Part shown: positions 16,971 through 23,746 of the stretch, piece after piece
How positions within the stretch are numbered: the stretch's first letter is position 1
How the letters are laid out: each line of letters opens with the position of its first letter
NCBI GenBank assembly: GCA_964424585.1
Contig: CAYRJD010000041.1
Location: forward strand, 1-29,758
Reading direction: 5' to 3'
Origin: CAYRJD01 sp964424585
GTDB lineage: Bacteria; Actinomycetota; Acidimicrobiia; Acidimicrobiales; Poriferisodalaceae
DNA length: 29,758 nt
Translations under genes and position numbers: made by a program
Notes under the pieces: generated by a model
The model's database searches: none
The model's input: only the letters and a program-made list of their open reading frames with translations
What the model was told of the DNA's origin: nothing

Positions 16971-19283
16971 CTACGCCCGCACGCTTAATCGGCCGTGCCG
17001 AACCGCGCTTATCGCTTGCCACACGCGCTCAGGGCTGAGCGGAATGTCGACGTGGGTTACGCCCAGGTGCGCGAGCGCGTCGACGACGGCGTTTTGCACC
17101 GCGGGCGGCGCGGCGATGGCGCCGTTCTCGCCGATGCCGCGGGCGCCGAGCGGGTTGCGCGGCGTGGGCGTTGCGGGGTTGAGCACTTCGATCATCGGCA
17201 GCGAGTCGGCTGTGGCTATGGGGTAGTCGACGAGGTTGAGCGTTTGCGGGGTGCCGTCTGGCGCGTACAGCGCCGCCTCGAACAGCGCTTGAGAGATGCC
17301 CGATGCCGCGCCGCCGTGCTGCTGGCCGGCCACCACGTCGGCGTCGATGGCGGTGCCTGCGTCGTCGACCGCCGCGTGCGCGAGCACGCTCACGCCGCCG
17401 GTTTCGGTGTCGACCTCGACGACGGTTGCGTGCGTGCCGTAAGGATGGGTGGGCGCGCCTTGACGTTCGCGACACGTGGCTTGGGTCTGGTCGGGCTCGG
17501 CTGCGGCGGCGACGTCGGCCCAGGGCGCCAAGCGGGTGGGCACGCCGGCGACGTGGATGCCGCCCTCGGTGGTGACGAGGTCGTCTTCGGCTGCTTCGAG
17601 CAGCCGCGCTGCGACGGCGAGGAGCTGCGCGCGCAGCTCGGCGGCGGCGACGTGCACTTGGCTGCCCAGCACGAACGCGGTGCGAGAGCCGCCGGTGGTT
17701 TGGCCGGCGGGGGTCGCTTGCGTGTCGGCGTCTACGACGCTGACGGCTTCGGGTGCGACGCCGAGCTGGCGTGAGACGAGCTTCGCCCAGGCGCTGGCGT
17801 GGGCTTGGCCGTGCCCGGCGCTGCCGCAGCGCACGGTGACGGTGCCGTCGTCGTGCATCTCGACTGTTGCGAAGTCGGCGTCATCGCCGCTGCCCGCGGT
17901 CTGGCTGTAGCAGCCGACGCCGATGCCGATGAGGTGGGTGCTGCCGCGTCGTTTGCGCTGGTCGGCTTCGGCTCGCCAGGCTTGCGCGTCGATGGCGTCG
18001 AGCGCCGCGTCGAGCGCGCCGACCGGCTCGCCTGAGTCGATGGTGATGCCGGTGTCTGTCTCGTACGGCCAGTGGTCGGGGCGCAGCAGGTTGCGACGGC
18101 GAACGTGCGTCGGGTCGAGCCCGGCGGCGCGGGCGGCTGCGTCGATGGCGCGTTCGAGCGCGGCGTTCACCTCGGGCTGGCCGGCTCCTCGGTAGGCACC
18201 GACCGGGTGCGCGTTGGTGGCGGCCGCGCCGTAGCGGTAGCGAAAGCGCGGCACTCGATACATGCCGGTGCACTGCCGGCGGCTGGCTCCCGCCAGCATC
18301 GGCGCCATGTGCGGATACGCGCCGGCGTCGCACCACATCTCGACGTCGAGCCCGACGATGTCGCCCTCCGCGCTGAGCCCTAGGCGGATGCGATGGGTTT
18401 GGGCGCGGCCGTACGGCATCGAGACGAACTGCTCGGCGCGGCTTTGCGTCCATCGAACGGGGCGGCCTGCTATCTGCGCGCAGCGAGCGATGGTGACGAA
18501 CTCGAGCACCGGGTCGGCTCGTCCGCCGAAGCCGCCTCCGACCGCCGGAAACCGCACCCGCAGCGTGTCTGGTTTCACGCCGAGGGCTCGGGCGATGACG
18601 TCGCGGGTGCGGTGCACGCCTTGGCCGGTGCAGTGGATGTCGCCCTCGGGCGTCGCGATGATGGCGCACGGCTCGATCGGCACCGACGCGGCGCGCGGGT
18701 TCTCACAGACCAGTTCCACGACCGTGGCGGCGCCCGCGCACGGGTCGTCGTCTTGCGGACCCTCGTGCGCTTCGCCCGCGCCCGCCTGCGCGGCTGCGAC
18801 CGTGACGGTCGGCGTGTCGTCGAGCTCGCGCACCACGTTGGTGCCGGCTTGCTCGAACAGCAACGGCGCGTCGGGTTGCGCCGCCGCCAGCGGGTCGAGC
18901 ACCACCGGCAGCGGCTCGACGTCTAGCTCGACCAGTTCGGCGGCGTCGAGCGCTTGGGCGTGGGTTTCGGCGAGCACCACCGCGACCGGCTCGCCCGCGA
19001 AGCGCACCTTGTCGGTCGCGAGCGGCGGGCGCGCCATCGCGCCTCGCAGGTTGGCTGACGGGTAGAACGACACCGGCTCAAGCGCCAGCTCGGCGGCCGT
19101 AACGACCGCGACGACGTCCGGCGCTCGCTGCGCTGCGGTCGCGTCGACGGTCAGACGCTCGCCGTGCACCTCCCAACAGCGAGCCATGACGGCGCACAAC
19201 GTGCCCGACGGCGTCGGCAAGTCGGCGGTGAAGCGCGCCGCACCTCGCAGCATCGGCTCGTCTTCGCCCGCCAACCGCCCCAC
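16971..19283 (-). CDS. molybdenum hydroxylase large subunit (CoxL/XdhA-like, form II type), orphan
   Basis: 770 aa, the usual length of the Mo-binding large subunit of the xanthine dehydrogenase/aerobic CO dehydrogenase family. Visible: RFTADLP (18-24), LATDKVRFAGEPVAVVLAET (88-107), the Mo-cofactor loop AVGGGFGGR (247-255), AYRGAGQPE (363-371) and the C-terminal GARGIGENGA with catalytic-type Glu719. The AYRGAGQ motif matches form II enzymes and not the AYxCSFR of true CO dehydrogenase, so the substrate is probably an aldehyde, purine or N-heterocycle. A poorly conserved Ala/Gly/Asp-rich insert lies at about 160-188. The FAD and 2Fe-2S subunits that the complex needs are not present within the window, which is unusual. 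GTG start; no clear Shine-Dalgarno. Pieces of a very similar sequence recur at 20389-20664. Confidence 0.88.
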   Translation of the reverse strand: MGRLAGEDEPMLRGAARFTADLPTPSGTLCAVMARCWEVHGERLTVDATAAQRAPDVVAVVTAAELALEPVSFYPSANLRGAMARPPLATDKVRFAGEPVAVVLAETHAQALDAAELVELDVEPLPVVLDPLAAAQPDAPLLFEQAGTNVVRELDDTPTVTVAAAQAGAGEAHEGPQDDDPCAGAATVVELVCENPRAASVPIEPCAIIATPEGDIHCTGQGVHRTRDVIARALGVKPDTLRVRFPAVGGGFGGRADPVLEFVTIARCAQIAGRPVRWTQSRAEQFVSMPYGRAQTHRIRLGLSAEGDIVGLDVEMWCDAGAYPHMAPMLAGASRRQCTGMYRVPRFRYRYGAAATNAHPVGAYRGAGQPEVNAALERAIDAAARAAGLDPTHVRRRNLLRPDHWPYETDTGITIDSGEPVGALDAALDAIDAQAWRAEADQRKRRGSTHLIGIGVGCYSQTAGSGDDADFATVEMHDDGTVTVRCGSAGHGQAHASAWAKLVSRQLGVAPEAVSVVDADTQATPAGQTTGGSRTAFVLGSQVHVAAAELRAQLLAVAARLLEAAEDDLVTTEGGIHVAGVPTRLAPWADVAAAAEPDQTQATCRERQGAPTHPYGTHATVVEVDTETGGVSVLAHAAVDDAGTAIDADVVAGQQHGGAASGISQALFEAALYAPDGTPQTLNLVDYPIATADSLPMIEVLNPATPTPRNPLGARGIGENGAIAAPPAVQNAVVDALAHLGVTHVDIPLSPERVWQAISAVRHGRLSVRA

Positions 19284-19351
19284 AGGCGCAGGCTAACTGG
19301 GCTCGACCCCCGGCCGCAGCCTCGCGCCGCCTCGCTACTCTCGCAGGCCCT

Positions 19352-20083
19352 TCACTCGCAACTACCCGCGAGGCTGTATTCGTTGTAAATGTCGTAGAAC
19401 GGACTCGCCTCGGAGTTCTCTCGATAGATTTCGCTGCCGTCCAGGTGTTCCGGCACGTGCACACCAAACCGCTCAAGGCACGGCACCACGTATTGCCGCC
19501 ACGCTGAACGGTTGCGCTCAACCTCTTGACGCAGCGCAACGGGGTCGGTGGTCTGAAACCACGTGTCGACAGCCAGAAAGTGCATCTCGTAGCACGCCAT
19601 CGCTGTCTCATGACCGTCTTCGAGTATGACATACGTGATCTGCCCTGACTCGGGATCGACATCGCTGATCTCCACATGACCGCCCCCCTCGTTCGCGCAT
19701 CGCATGAAGTTTGCAAACGCCTCCGCATACTCCTCTCGCGTCAGCACCTGGTCGGCGAGGTAGTCCAGCTGCTCTGCCAAGGCAGCATCCCGCGCATCGC
19801 CATCGGCGACAGCAGGGCTTGAGACACGCTCGCAGGTGCCGTCCTGGTCGCACACCAGAACCTGCCTGCCCGGGCCACTCCCGGGACTCGCTGCGGTGCT
19901 CGTCTCGGACGGCCCGATTGAGCTGGTGGTCACCAGCGAAGCAGCCGGCGCGCCCACGACAGCATCATCGGCCCGGTCGCTGTCACCGGCGGTCGCGCAA
20001 GAGACTCCACCAATCACTGCCGCAACCCACGCGCCCACCAACGCTATCGCGCGGCCTCGGTTAGCAGATCCAGCGAGACTCAT
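19352..20083 (-). CDS. secreted/lipoprotein-like four-Cys protein, paralog 1 (family unknown)
   Basis: 243 aa from ATG 20083; the frame also continues upstream into the decayed leader, but this start gives an export signal (RGRAIALVGAWVAAVIGG then VSC, a weak lipobox). After a disordered Ser/Thr/Gly/Pro stretch comes the domain shared by five genes here: LTREEYAEAFANFMRCANEG, VEISDVDPESGQITY, ACYEMHFLAVDTWFQTTDPV, YVVPCLERFGVHVPEHLDG, ending AGSCE. The four domain cysteines (FMRC, ACY, PCL, SCE) are kept in all full copies and could form two disulfides outside the cell; this copy has two extra cysteines in CDQDGTC. I do not recognise a named family. Its ATG lies 4 nt after the stop of the leader remnant. 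The position beside a peptide gene suggests a partner of that peptide (immunity, receptor or processing). Confidence 0.75.
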   Translation of the reverse strand: MSLAGSANRGRAIALVGAWVAAVIGGVSCATAGDSDRADDAVVGAPAASLVTTSSIGPSETSTAASPGSGPGRQVLVCDQDGTCERVSSPAVADGDARDAALAEQLDYLADQVLTREEYAEAFANFMRCANEGGGHVEISDVDPESGQITYVILEDGHETAMACYEMHFLAVDTWFQTTDPVALRQEVERNRSAWRQYVVPCLERFGVHVPEHLDGSEIYRENSEASPFYDIYNEYSLAGSCE

Positions 20084-20087
20084 GGGT

Positions 20088-20248
20088 CTAGCGCCAGTTC
20101 CAGCCGCCGCCGAAGTGGAAGCTACTGACGATGTTCGGGACTCGAATTTCGACCATCGTGCTCCGCGACGTCCTCGTGCCAGGCACGCAGCGAGCGCGCC
20201 TACTAGGAGCCTGCGTCGGTGAGCGAACCATAGCCGGTTCTTGCTCAT
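20088..20248 (-). pseudogene. decayed small secreted-peptide gene, leader A
   Basis: The start is preserved perfectly: AGGAGG 7 nt before the ATG, then MSKNRLWFAHRRRLLVGALA (20 codons) closely matching the intact leader B signal peptide. After about 23 codons the frame diverges. A different frame at the 3' end encodes SSFHFGGGWNWR and stops at TAG 20088-20090, resembling VSFHYSG near the end of leader B. The middle coding for the mature peptide has been lost and the ends are out of frame (161 nt in total, not a multiple of 3). In the signal-peptide frame it would run on into the lipoprotein gene. A functional fusion is possible but less likely than decay. Confidence 0.7.
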
Positions 20249-20293
20249 GACATCACCTCCTGTTGGTGTGCTTGGCCCCGATTTTGTCACACC
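20249..20293 (-). promoter_or_regulatory. conserved leader upstream region A: strong Shine-Dalgarno with GGTGTG/CACACC inverted repeat
   Basis: On the minus strand GGTGTG (complement of 20288-20293) and CACACC (complement of 20265-20270) can pair around a 17-nt loop. CACC from the second arm can alternatively pair with GGTG of the Shine-Dalgarno ACAGGAGGTGAT that follows. The same arrangement occurs at the other two leader genes. Confidence 0.5.
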
Positions 20294-20374
20294 GAAAATG
20301 GGCTTCGCGCCACTTAGGCGGCGCACGCCGTTTCGTCAGGCGCGCGGGTGTCGAATCTCACCGGCCTTGAGGCG

Positions 20375-20386
20375 TCAGCGATCTTT
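20375..20386 (-). pseudogene. remnant of permease C-terminus (KDR-stop)
   Basis: Twelve bases read Lys-Asp-Arg-stop on the minus strand and sit at the same distance upstream of leader A as the real permease end does from leader C; the GGCGTC 3' flank is also shared. Very short, and believed only because the flanking region aligns with units 2 and 3. Confidence 0.5.
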
Positions 20387-20388
20387 AC

Positions 20389-20664
20389 ATGTCGACCTCG
20401 AGCCCGACGAGGTCGCCCTCCGCGGTGAGCTCCAGGCGGATGCGATGCGTTTGGGCGCGGCCGTACGGCATCGAGACGAACTGCTCGGCTCGGCTTTGCA
20501 CCCAGCGCACGGGCCGGCCGACGAGTTGGACGCAGCGCGGGGGTTCTCACAGAGCATCTCCGCGGCGTCGAGCGCTTGGCCTGGGTTTCGGCGAGCACCA
20601 CCGCGACCGGCTCGCCCGCGAAGCGCACCTTGTCGGTCGCGAGCGGCGGGCGCGCCATCGCCCG
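20389..20664 (-). pseudogene. fragmented copy of the molybdenum hydroxylase large-subunit gene
   Basis: Three blocks match the gene at 16971-19283 in the same order and strand: 20389-20538 with about 18338-18487, about 20540-20556 with about 18696-18712, and about 20562-20664 with about 18940-19041. Two internal segments of roughly 200-230 bp are missing between them. The last block is almost identical to the intact gene and still reads MARPPLATDKVRFAGEPVA; the first block is more diverged, including at codon third positions. There is no full reading frame. It may derive from duplication of the intact gene or from a second, once complete copy. Confidence 0.85.
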
Positions 20665-20688
20665 CATAGGCGCACACTGGGTGTCGCT

Positions 20689-20934
20689 ATGTCGAACTCG
20701 CCTGTCGCCCTCACCTCCGGTTGGCGGCGCCAGCTCGGGGTGACGGCACCTCTGGTGGTGATGGTCTTCGTGGCTGCTGCGCACGTGCTCGCCCGAGCTT
20801 GGTGGTGGGCACCGCCCTACGTCGCCTCTGTCGACGCGGAGCCGCCGCCCGCCGACATGCCTGCCACGACCACCCGACGACGGCTGTGGTCAAGCGCAGA
20901 GCGAGCGCGCCAGCGAGCCCGCGACGCGGCCTAA
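20689..20934 (+). CDS. small single-pass membrane protein, copy 1
   Basis: 81 aa on the strand opposite to its neighbours. The N-terminal half (GWRRQLGVTAPLVVMVFVAA and RAWWWAPPYVA) contains one hydrophobic helix followed by a Trp-rich segment; the C-terminal half is Pro/Thr and Arg-rich. The first 47 codons match the ORF at 22801, and most of the DNA differences fall at third codon positions of this frame, which argues that it is translated. No good Shine-Dalgarno; a conserved ACTGGGTGTYGCY precedes the ATG. It converges on, and overlaps by 4 bp, the divergent paralog gene. Function unknown. Confidence 0.55.
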   Translation: MSNSPVALTSGWRRQLGVTAPLVVMVFVAAAHVLARAWWWAPPYVASVDAEPPPADMPATTTRRRLWSSAERARQRARDAA

Positions 20935-21464
20935 GCGCCGCGTTGGTTTGTGCCTAATCGGAGCGCCGCGTCAACCCGGTCAGGGGTCAACCCTGACCCG
21001 ACGTGGCGTGTCGGGTTCCGCTCTGCGTGACCGCGATCAAACCACCGCTGACGATCTCTTTGTTCCCTGGTGGTCTGACGCCAGACGTCGACCCGATAGA
21101 AGTGGGTTTCGTAGCAGTTCCAGTCGATCATGACGTATTGCTCCCACTCCTCTCCGTGGGGCGCAGCCGACCTCATGGTTGCTGCGTCGAGCCCGGCCTG
21201 AGCCGTCCGTCCGGTGGTGCAGTCGATGTAGCGCCGAAACCCAGCCACATAGTCGTCAAACGTGAACTCGTGGTGCGACCACGACGGATGATGGGCAGTA
21301 GCTGAACTCACCGGTTCAACAGCACTGACCGAATCTGCGCCGGCAACCGACGCGGCGTCCGTCTGCGGCATCTGACCGCGCCACGCAGCCGCAAGCACCG
21401 CGCCAGCGAGGACGAGCGTGAGCGCGACCCAACCGAACCGTCGTCTACACCTCAAGTCGCTCAT
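20931..21464 (-). CDS. divergent short paralog of the four-Cys family, membrane-anchored or secreted
   Basis: 177 aa. Arg-rich start (MSDLRCRRRFGW) then a hydrophobic segment VALTLVLAGAVLAAAW, consistent with an uncleaved anchor or signal peptide; no lipobox. The middle keeps the family core in weakened form: FTFDDYVAGFRRYIDC and NCYETHFYRVDVWRQTT. The second half, with the PCLE and CE cysteines, is absent; after WRQTT the sequence is Arg/Asp-rich and no longer resembles the family. It could be a true short version or a frameshifted end. It starts 38 nt after paralog 2 on the same strand; the ribosome site is weak. Confidence 0.6.
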   Translation of the reverse strand: MSDLRCRRRFGWVALTLVLAGAVLAAAWRGQMPQTDAASVAGADSVSAVEPVSSATAHHPSWSHHEFTFDDYVAGFRRYIDCTTGRTAQAGLDAATMRSAAPHGEEWEQYVMIDWNCYETHFYRVDVWRQTTREQRDRQRWFDRGHAERNPTRHVGSGLTPDRVDAALRLGTNQRGA

Positions 21465-21502
21465 TTCCGCTGCCTACCGCCGCTGACGCGTTGAGCCAGC
21501 GG

Positions 21503-22186
21503 CTACTCACAGGTGCCTGCCAGCGAGTGCTCGTCGTACTGCGTGTAAAAGGGCATTGCTTCATGATTGTCGTCGGTGATCTCGGTGCCGTCGAGGTGCG
21601 CAGGCACCTCCACGCCGTGCCGCTCTAAGCACGGCACGACGTAGTCGCGCCACTCGGCGCGGTTTTCCTCTTGTTCCTGGGCCAACAGCACGGGGTTGGT
21701 GGTCTGGAACCAACGATCAACGTCAGCGAAGTGCAGCCGATAGCAGTCGTCTGCTATCTCTTTGCCCTCGTTCCACGTGCTGTAGAGGATCTGGCCCGAC
21801 TCCGGATCAACCCTTCTGATCTCCACGCGAGCGCCGCCGTCGTTCGCGCACACCATGAACGCGTTGAACGCCGCCTCGTACTCCTCCGACGTCAACTCTC
21901 CGTCTGACAGATAGCCGTGCTGCACCGCCAACGCAGCCTCCCGCACCTCGTCGTCGACGACAACATCATCGCCAGCCGCATCGACCGCACCAGCCGAAGA
22001 CGGCAGCGCTGGCGTCGCAGGTGCGGCAGATGTGTCTGGCGCACCCGAAGTCGTGGACGAAACCGACGACCCGCCGGGCACCGAGCCAGTCGACAGCGAA
22101 CCGTCTTCACCAGCCCCCGACACACACGCCGTGACCCAGACAACCAACCCGGCCCAGCACGCGATCTTCCGACTCATCTCGTTCAT
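21503..22186 (-). CDS. four-Cys lipoprotein, paralog 2 (partner of the intact peptide gene)
   Basis: 227 aa from ATG 22186 (a GTG one codon earlier is also possible; GGAG lies about 9 nt upstream). Signal peptide with a good lipobox, VTAC at residues 17-20, so the product should be anchored outside the membrane. A Ser/Ala/Pro-rich linker leads to the family domain: LTSEEYEAAFNAFMVCANDG, VEIRRVDPESGQILY, DCYRLHFADVDRWFQTTNPV, YVVPCLERHGVEVPAHLDG and AGTCE. The core is nearly identical in DNA to paralog 3, but the signal peptide and the last 70 codons differ. The gene begins about 20 nt after the stop of peptide gene B, so the two should be expressed together. Confidence 0.75.
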   Translation of the reverse strand: MNEMSRKIACWAGLVVWVTACVSGAGEDGSLSTGSVPGGSSVSSTTSGAPDTSAAPATPALPSSAGAVDAAGDDVVVDDEVREAALAVQHGYLSDGELTSEEYEAAFNAFMVCANDGGARVEIRRVDPESGQILYSTWNEGKEIADDCYRLHFADVDRWFQTTNPVLLAQEQEENRAEWRDYVVPCLERHGVEVPAHLDGTEITDDNHEAMPFYTQYDEHSLAGTCE

Positions 22187-22205
22187 CACCCTTGCGCTCC
22201 GCGTT

Positions 22206-22550
22206 CTAGTACGAATACAGCGAGCGGTAGCCCGTGTGGTCGCTACCCACGATGCCCGAATAGTGGAAACTGACTCGCCTGCTGCGAGACGTTCTCCATC
22301 CGGACCAGACGTACCCGCCTGCTAGGGCATCGAAGAACAGCGCGTTCACGCCGACCTCGTCGCAGGAGCCGTCCGTCGTCGTGTAGGCAGACCGTCTCGT
22401 GTGGCCGCCCCAGAAGACGCAGTAGCCACCCGACGCCTGGGCATCAACCGGAGCCTCAGACCCAGGAGTCGGGATCACCAGCAAGCACGCAGCAAGCGCG
22501 CCCACCAGGAGCTTGCGTCCACGAGCGAACCAGCGCCGGTCCTGTCTCAT
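22206..22550 (-). CDS. small secreted peptide/protein B (intact), putative exported effector
   Basis: 114 aa, with an Arg/Lys-rich start, hydrophobic core LLVGALAACLLVIP and a likely cleavage after VDAQA (residue 39). The mature part is about 75 residues, rich in Gly, Ser, Tyr, Arg and aromatic residues, with two cysteines (CVFWGG and GSCDEVG) and a WSGWRTSRSRRVSFHYSG segment. It ends in YRSLYSY. This size, signal peptide and aromatic C-terminal half recall class II-type secreted bacteriocins such as lactococcin 972-like proteins, but I cannot show homology. The Shine-Dalgarno AAAGGAGGTGAT equals the full 12-nt complement of the usual 16S rRNA 3' end, predicting very strong initiation. It precedes lipoprotein paralog 2 and shares its leader with decayed copies A and C. 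Confidence 0.75.
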   Translation of the reverse strand: MRQDRRWFARGRKLLVGALAACLLVIPTPGSEAPVDAQASGGYCVFWGGHTRRSAYTTTDGSCDEVGVNALFFDALAGGYVWSGWRTSRSRRVSFHYSGIVGSDHTGYRSLYSY

Positions 22551-22596
22551 GACATCACCTCCTTTAGGTGTGTGTGTCCTCCATCTTGCCACACCA
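22551..22596 (-). promoter_or_regulatory. conserved leader upstream region B with 12-nt Shine-Dalgarno
   Basis: AAAGGAGGTGAT sits directly before TCATG of peptide gene B. Upstream, GGTGTG (complement of 22591-22596) and CACACC (complement of 22568-22573) form the same inverted repeat as in regions A and C, and CACC can also pair with GGTG of the ribosome site. Confidence 0.5.
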
Positions 22597-22657
22597 AGAA
22601 AGGCCTCCGCGCCACTCGCGCTGCACGGCGCACAAACGCGCTCGCGAGCGCCAAAGA

Positions 22658-22724
22658 CTCAGCGATCCTTCAACGCGCGGGGCGTCGACGGAGGCTTCCA
22701 AACCAGCAGCAGCGCGGCTAGCGC
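22658..22724 (-). pseudogene. duplicate of the ABC permease 3' end
   Basis: Aligns with 23923-23989, the last codons of the permease. The permease ends WKPPSPTHALKDR and this fragment reads WKPPSTPRALKDR, both followed by TGA. No longer part of any long frame. The 75 bp between it and the membrane ORF at 22801 show nothing recognisable apart from a short CCTCCGTGGAGG palindrome. Confidence 0.8.
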
Positions 22725-22800
22725 ACTGAACGGTCGTCCTCCACGGAGGTTGCACAAGAGGCCACCCCAACCGCTGCCGCAGAGCAGACTGGGTGTTGCC

Positions 22801-22983
22801 ATGTCGAACTCGTCTGTCGTTCTCACCTCCGGTTGGCGTCGCCAACTCGGGGTAGCTGCACCGCTGGTGGTGATGGTGTTCGTGGCTGCTGCGCTCGTGC
22901 TCGCCCGAGCTTGGTGGTGGGCGCCGCCCTACGTCGCGTTGATGACGTTCACGGTCTGGATGGCCGACCTGTCGCCCGCGTGA
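22801..22983 (+). CDS. small single-pass membrane protein, copy 2
   Basis: 60 aa: MSNSSVVLTSGWRRQLG, a hydrophobic helix APLVVMVFVAAALVLA, then RAWWWAPPYVAL and a short tail MTFTVWMADLSPA. The first 47 codons match copy 1 at 20689 with mainly synonymous differences; the tails are unrelated. It lies between the permease remnant and the remnant of the divergent paralog, on the opposite strand. No clear ribosome site. Function unknown; possible immunity-type or regulatory membrane peptide, by analogy of size and place only. Confidence 0.5.
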   Translation: MSNSSVVLTSGWRRQLGVAAPLVVMVFVAAALVLARAWWWAPPYVALMTFTVWMADLSPA

Positions 22984-23026
22984 GCACGACTCAACCGAAC
23001 CGTCGTCTACTCCGCAAGTCGCTCAG
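22984..23026 (-). pseudogene. remnant of the divergent paralog's 5' end
   Basis: Matches the first 14 codons of the gene at 20931-21464, but the ATG has become CTG and the Trp codon of FGW has become TGA. It follows lipoprotein paralog 3 at the same place as the intact divergent gene follows paralog 2. Confidence 0.75.
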
Positions 23027-23064
23027 TTGCGCAGCCTACCTCTGCTGACGCGTTGAGCCAGCGG

Positions 23065-23745
23065 CTACTCACATGTGCCAGCCAGCAGGTGTTCTTGGTA
23101 CTGCCGATGGAACGGCAGCGCCTCCGGATTGTCCCGCGTGAGTTCGGTGCCGTCGAGGTGCGCAGGCACCTCCACCCCGAAGCGCGTCAGACACGGCAGC
23201 ACTGACGTCTGCCATCGCTCACGATTGCGCTCCGCCTCTTGGGCCAACAGCACGGGATTGGTGGTCTGGAACCAACGATCAACATCAGCGAAGTGGCGCC
23301 AGTAGCACTCGTCCGCGATCTCTTTGCCCTCGTTCCACGTGCTGTAGAGGATCTGGCCCAACTCCGGATCAACCCTTCTGATCTCCACGCGAGCACCGCC
23401 GTCGTTCGCGCACACCATGAACGCGTTGAACGCCGCCTCGTACTCCTCCGACGTCAACTCTCCGTCTGACAGATAGCCGTGCTGCACCGCCAACGCAGCC
23501 TCCCGCACCTCATCGTCGACCACATCGCCACCACCCGCATCGACCGCACCAGCCGAAGACGGCAGCGCTGGCGTCGCCGATGCGGCGGATGTGTCTGGCG
23601 CACCCGAAGTCGTGGACGAAACCGCTAACCCGACAGGCACCGAGCCAATCGACAGCGAACCATCCTCACCAGCCCCCGACGCACACGCGCCCAAGACAGC
23701 TCCAGCCGTCAAGAGCGCTGCCACCAGCGCAGCGCTACACCGCAT
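23065..23745 (-). CDS. four-Cys lipoprotein, paralog 3
   Basis: 226 aa. Signal peptide MRCSAALVAALLTAGAVLG with a clear lipobox LGAC (18-21). The rest follows the family: a disordered linker, LTSEEYEAAFNAFMVCANDG, VEIRRVDPELGQILY, ECYWRHFADVDRWFQTTNPV, SVLPCLTRFGVEVPAHLDG and AGTCE. The linker and core DNA is nearly identical to paralog 2, whereas the signal peptide before the lipobox is unrelated and the region ERNRERW...PCLTRFGV resembles paralog 1 more, so this is a mosaic gene. The ATG lies one base after the stop of the 16-codon leader C (TGAGATG), so its translation is coupled to the strong leader ribosome site. Confidence 0.78.
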   Translation of the reverse strand: MRCSAALVAALLTAGAVLGACASGAGEDGSLSIGSVPVGLAVSSTTSGAPDTSAASATPALPSSAGAVDAGGGDVVDDEVREAALAVQHGYLSDGELTSEEYEAAFNAFMVCANDGGARVEIRRVDPELGQILYSTWNEGKEIADECYWRHFADVDRWFQTTNPVLLAQEAERNRERWQTSVLPCLTRFGVEVPAHLDGTELTRDNPEALPFHRQYQEHLLAGTCE

Positions 23746-23746
23746 C

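Noticed and set aside
19352..20326. One long fusion protein from 20326 covering leader A and lipoprotein 1
   Set aside because: The frame is open by chance across the decayed leader. Sibling units show separate leader and lipoprotein genes, and the lipoprotein has its own ATG and export signal.
22206..22550. Firm assignment of peptide B to the lactococcin 972 family
   Set aside because: Size, signal peptide and exporter context are similar, but no clear motif match could be shown by eye; left as a hypothesis.
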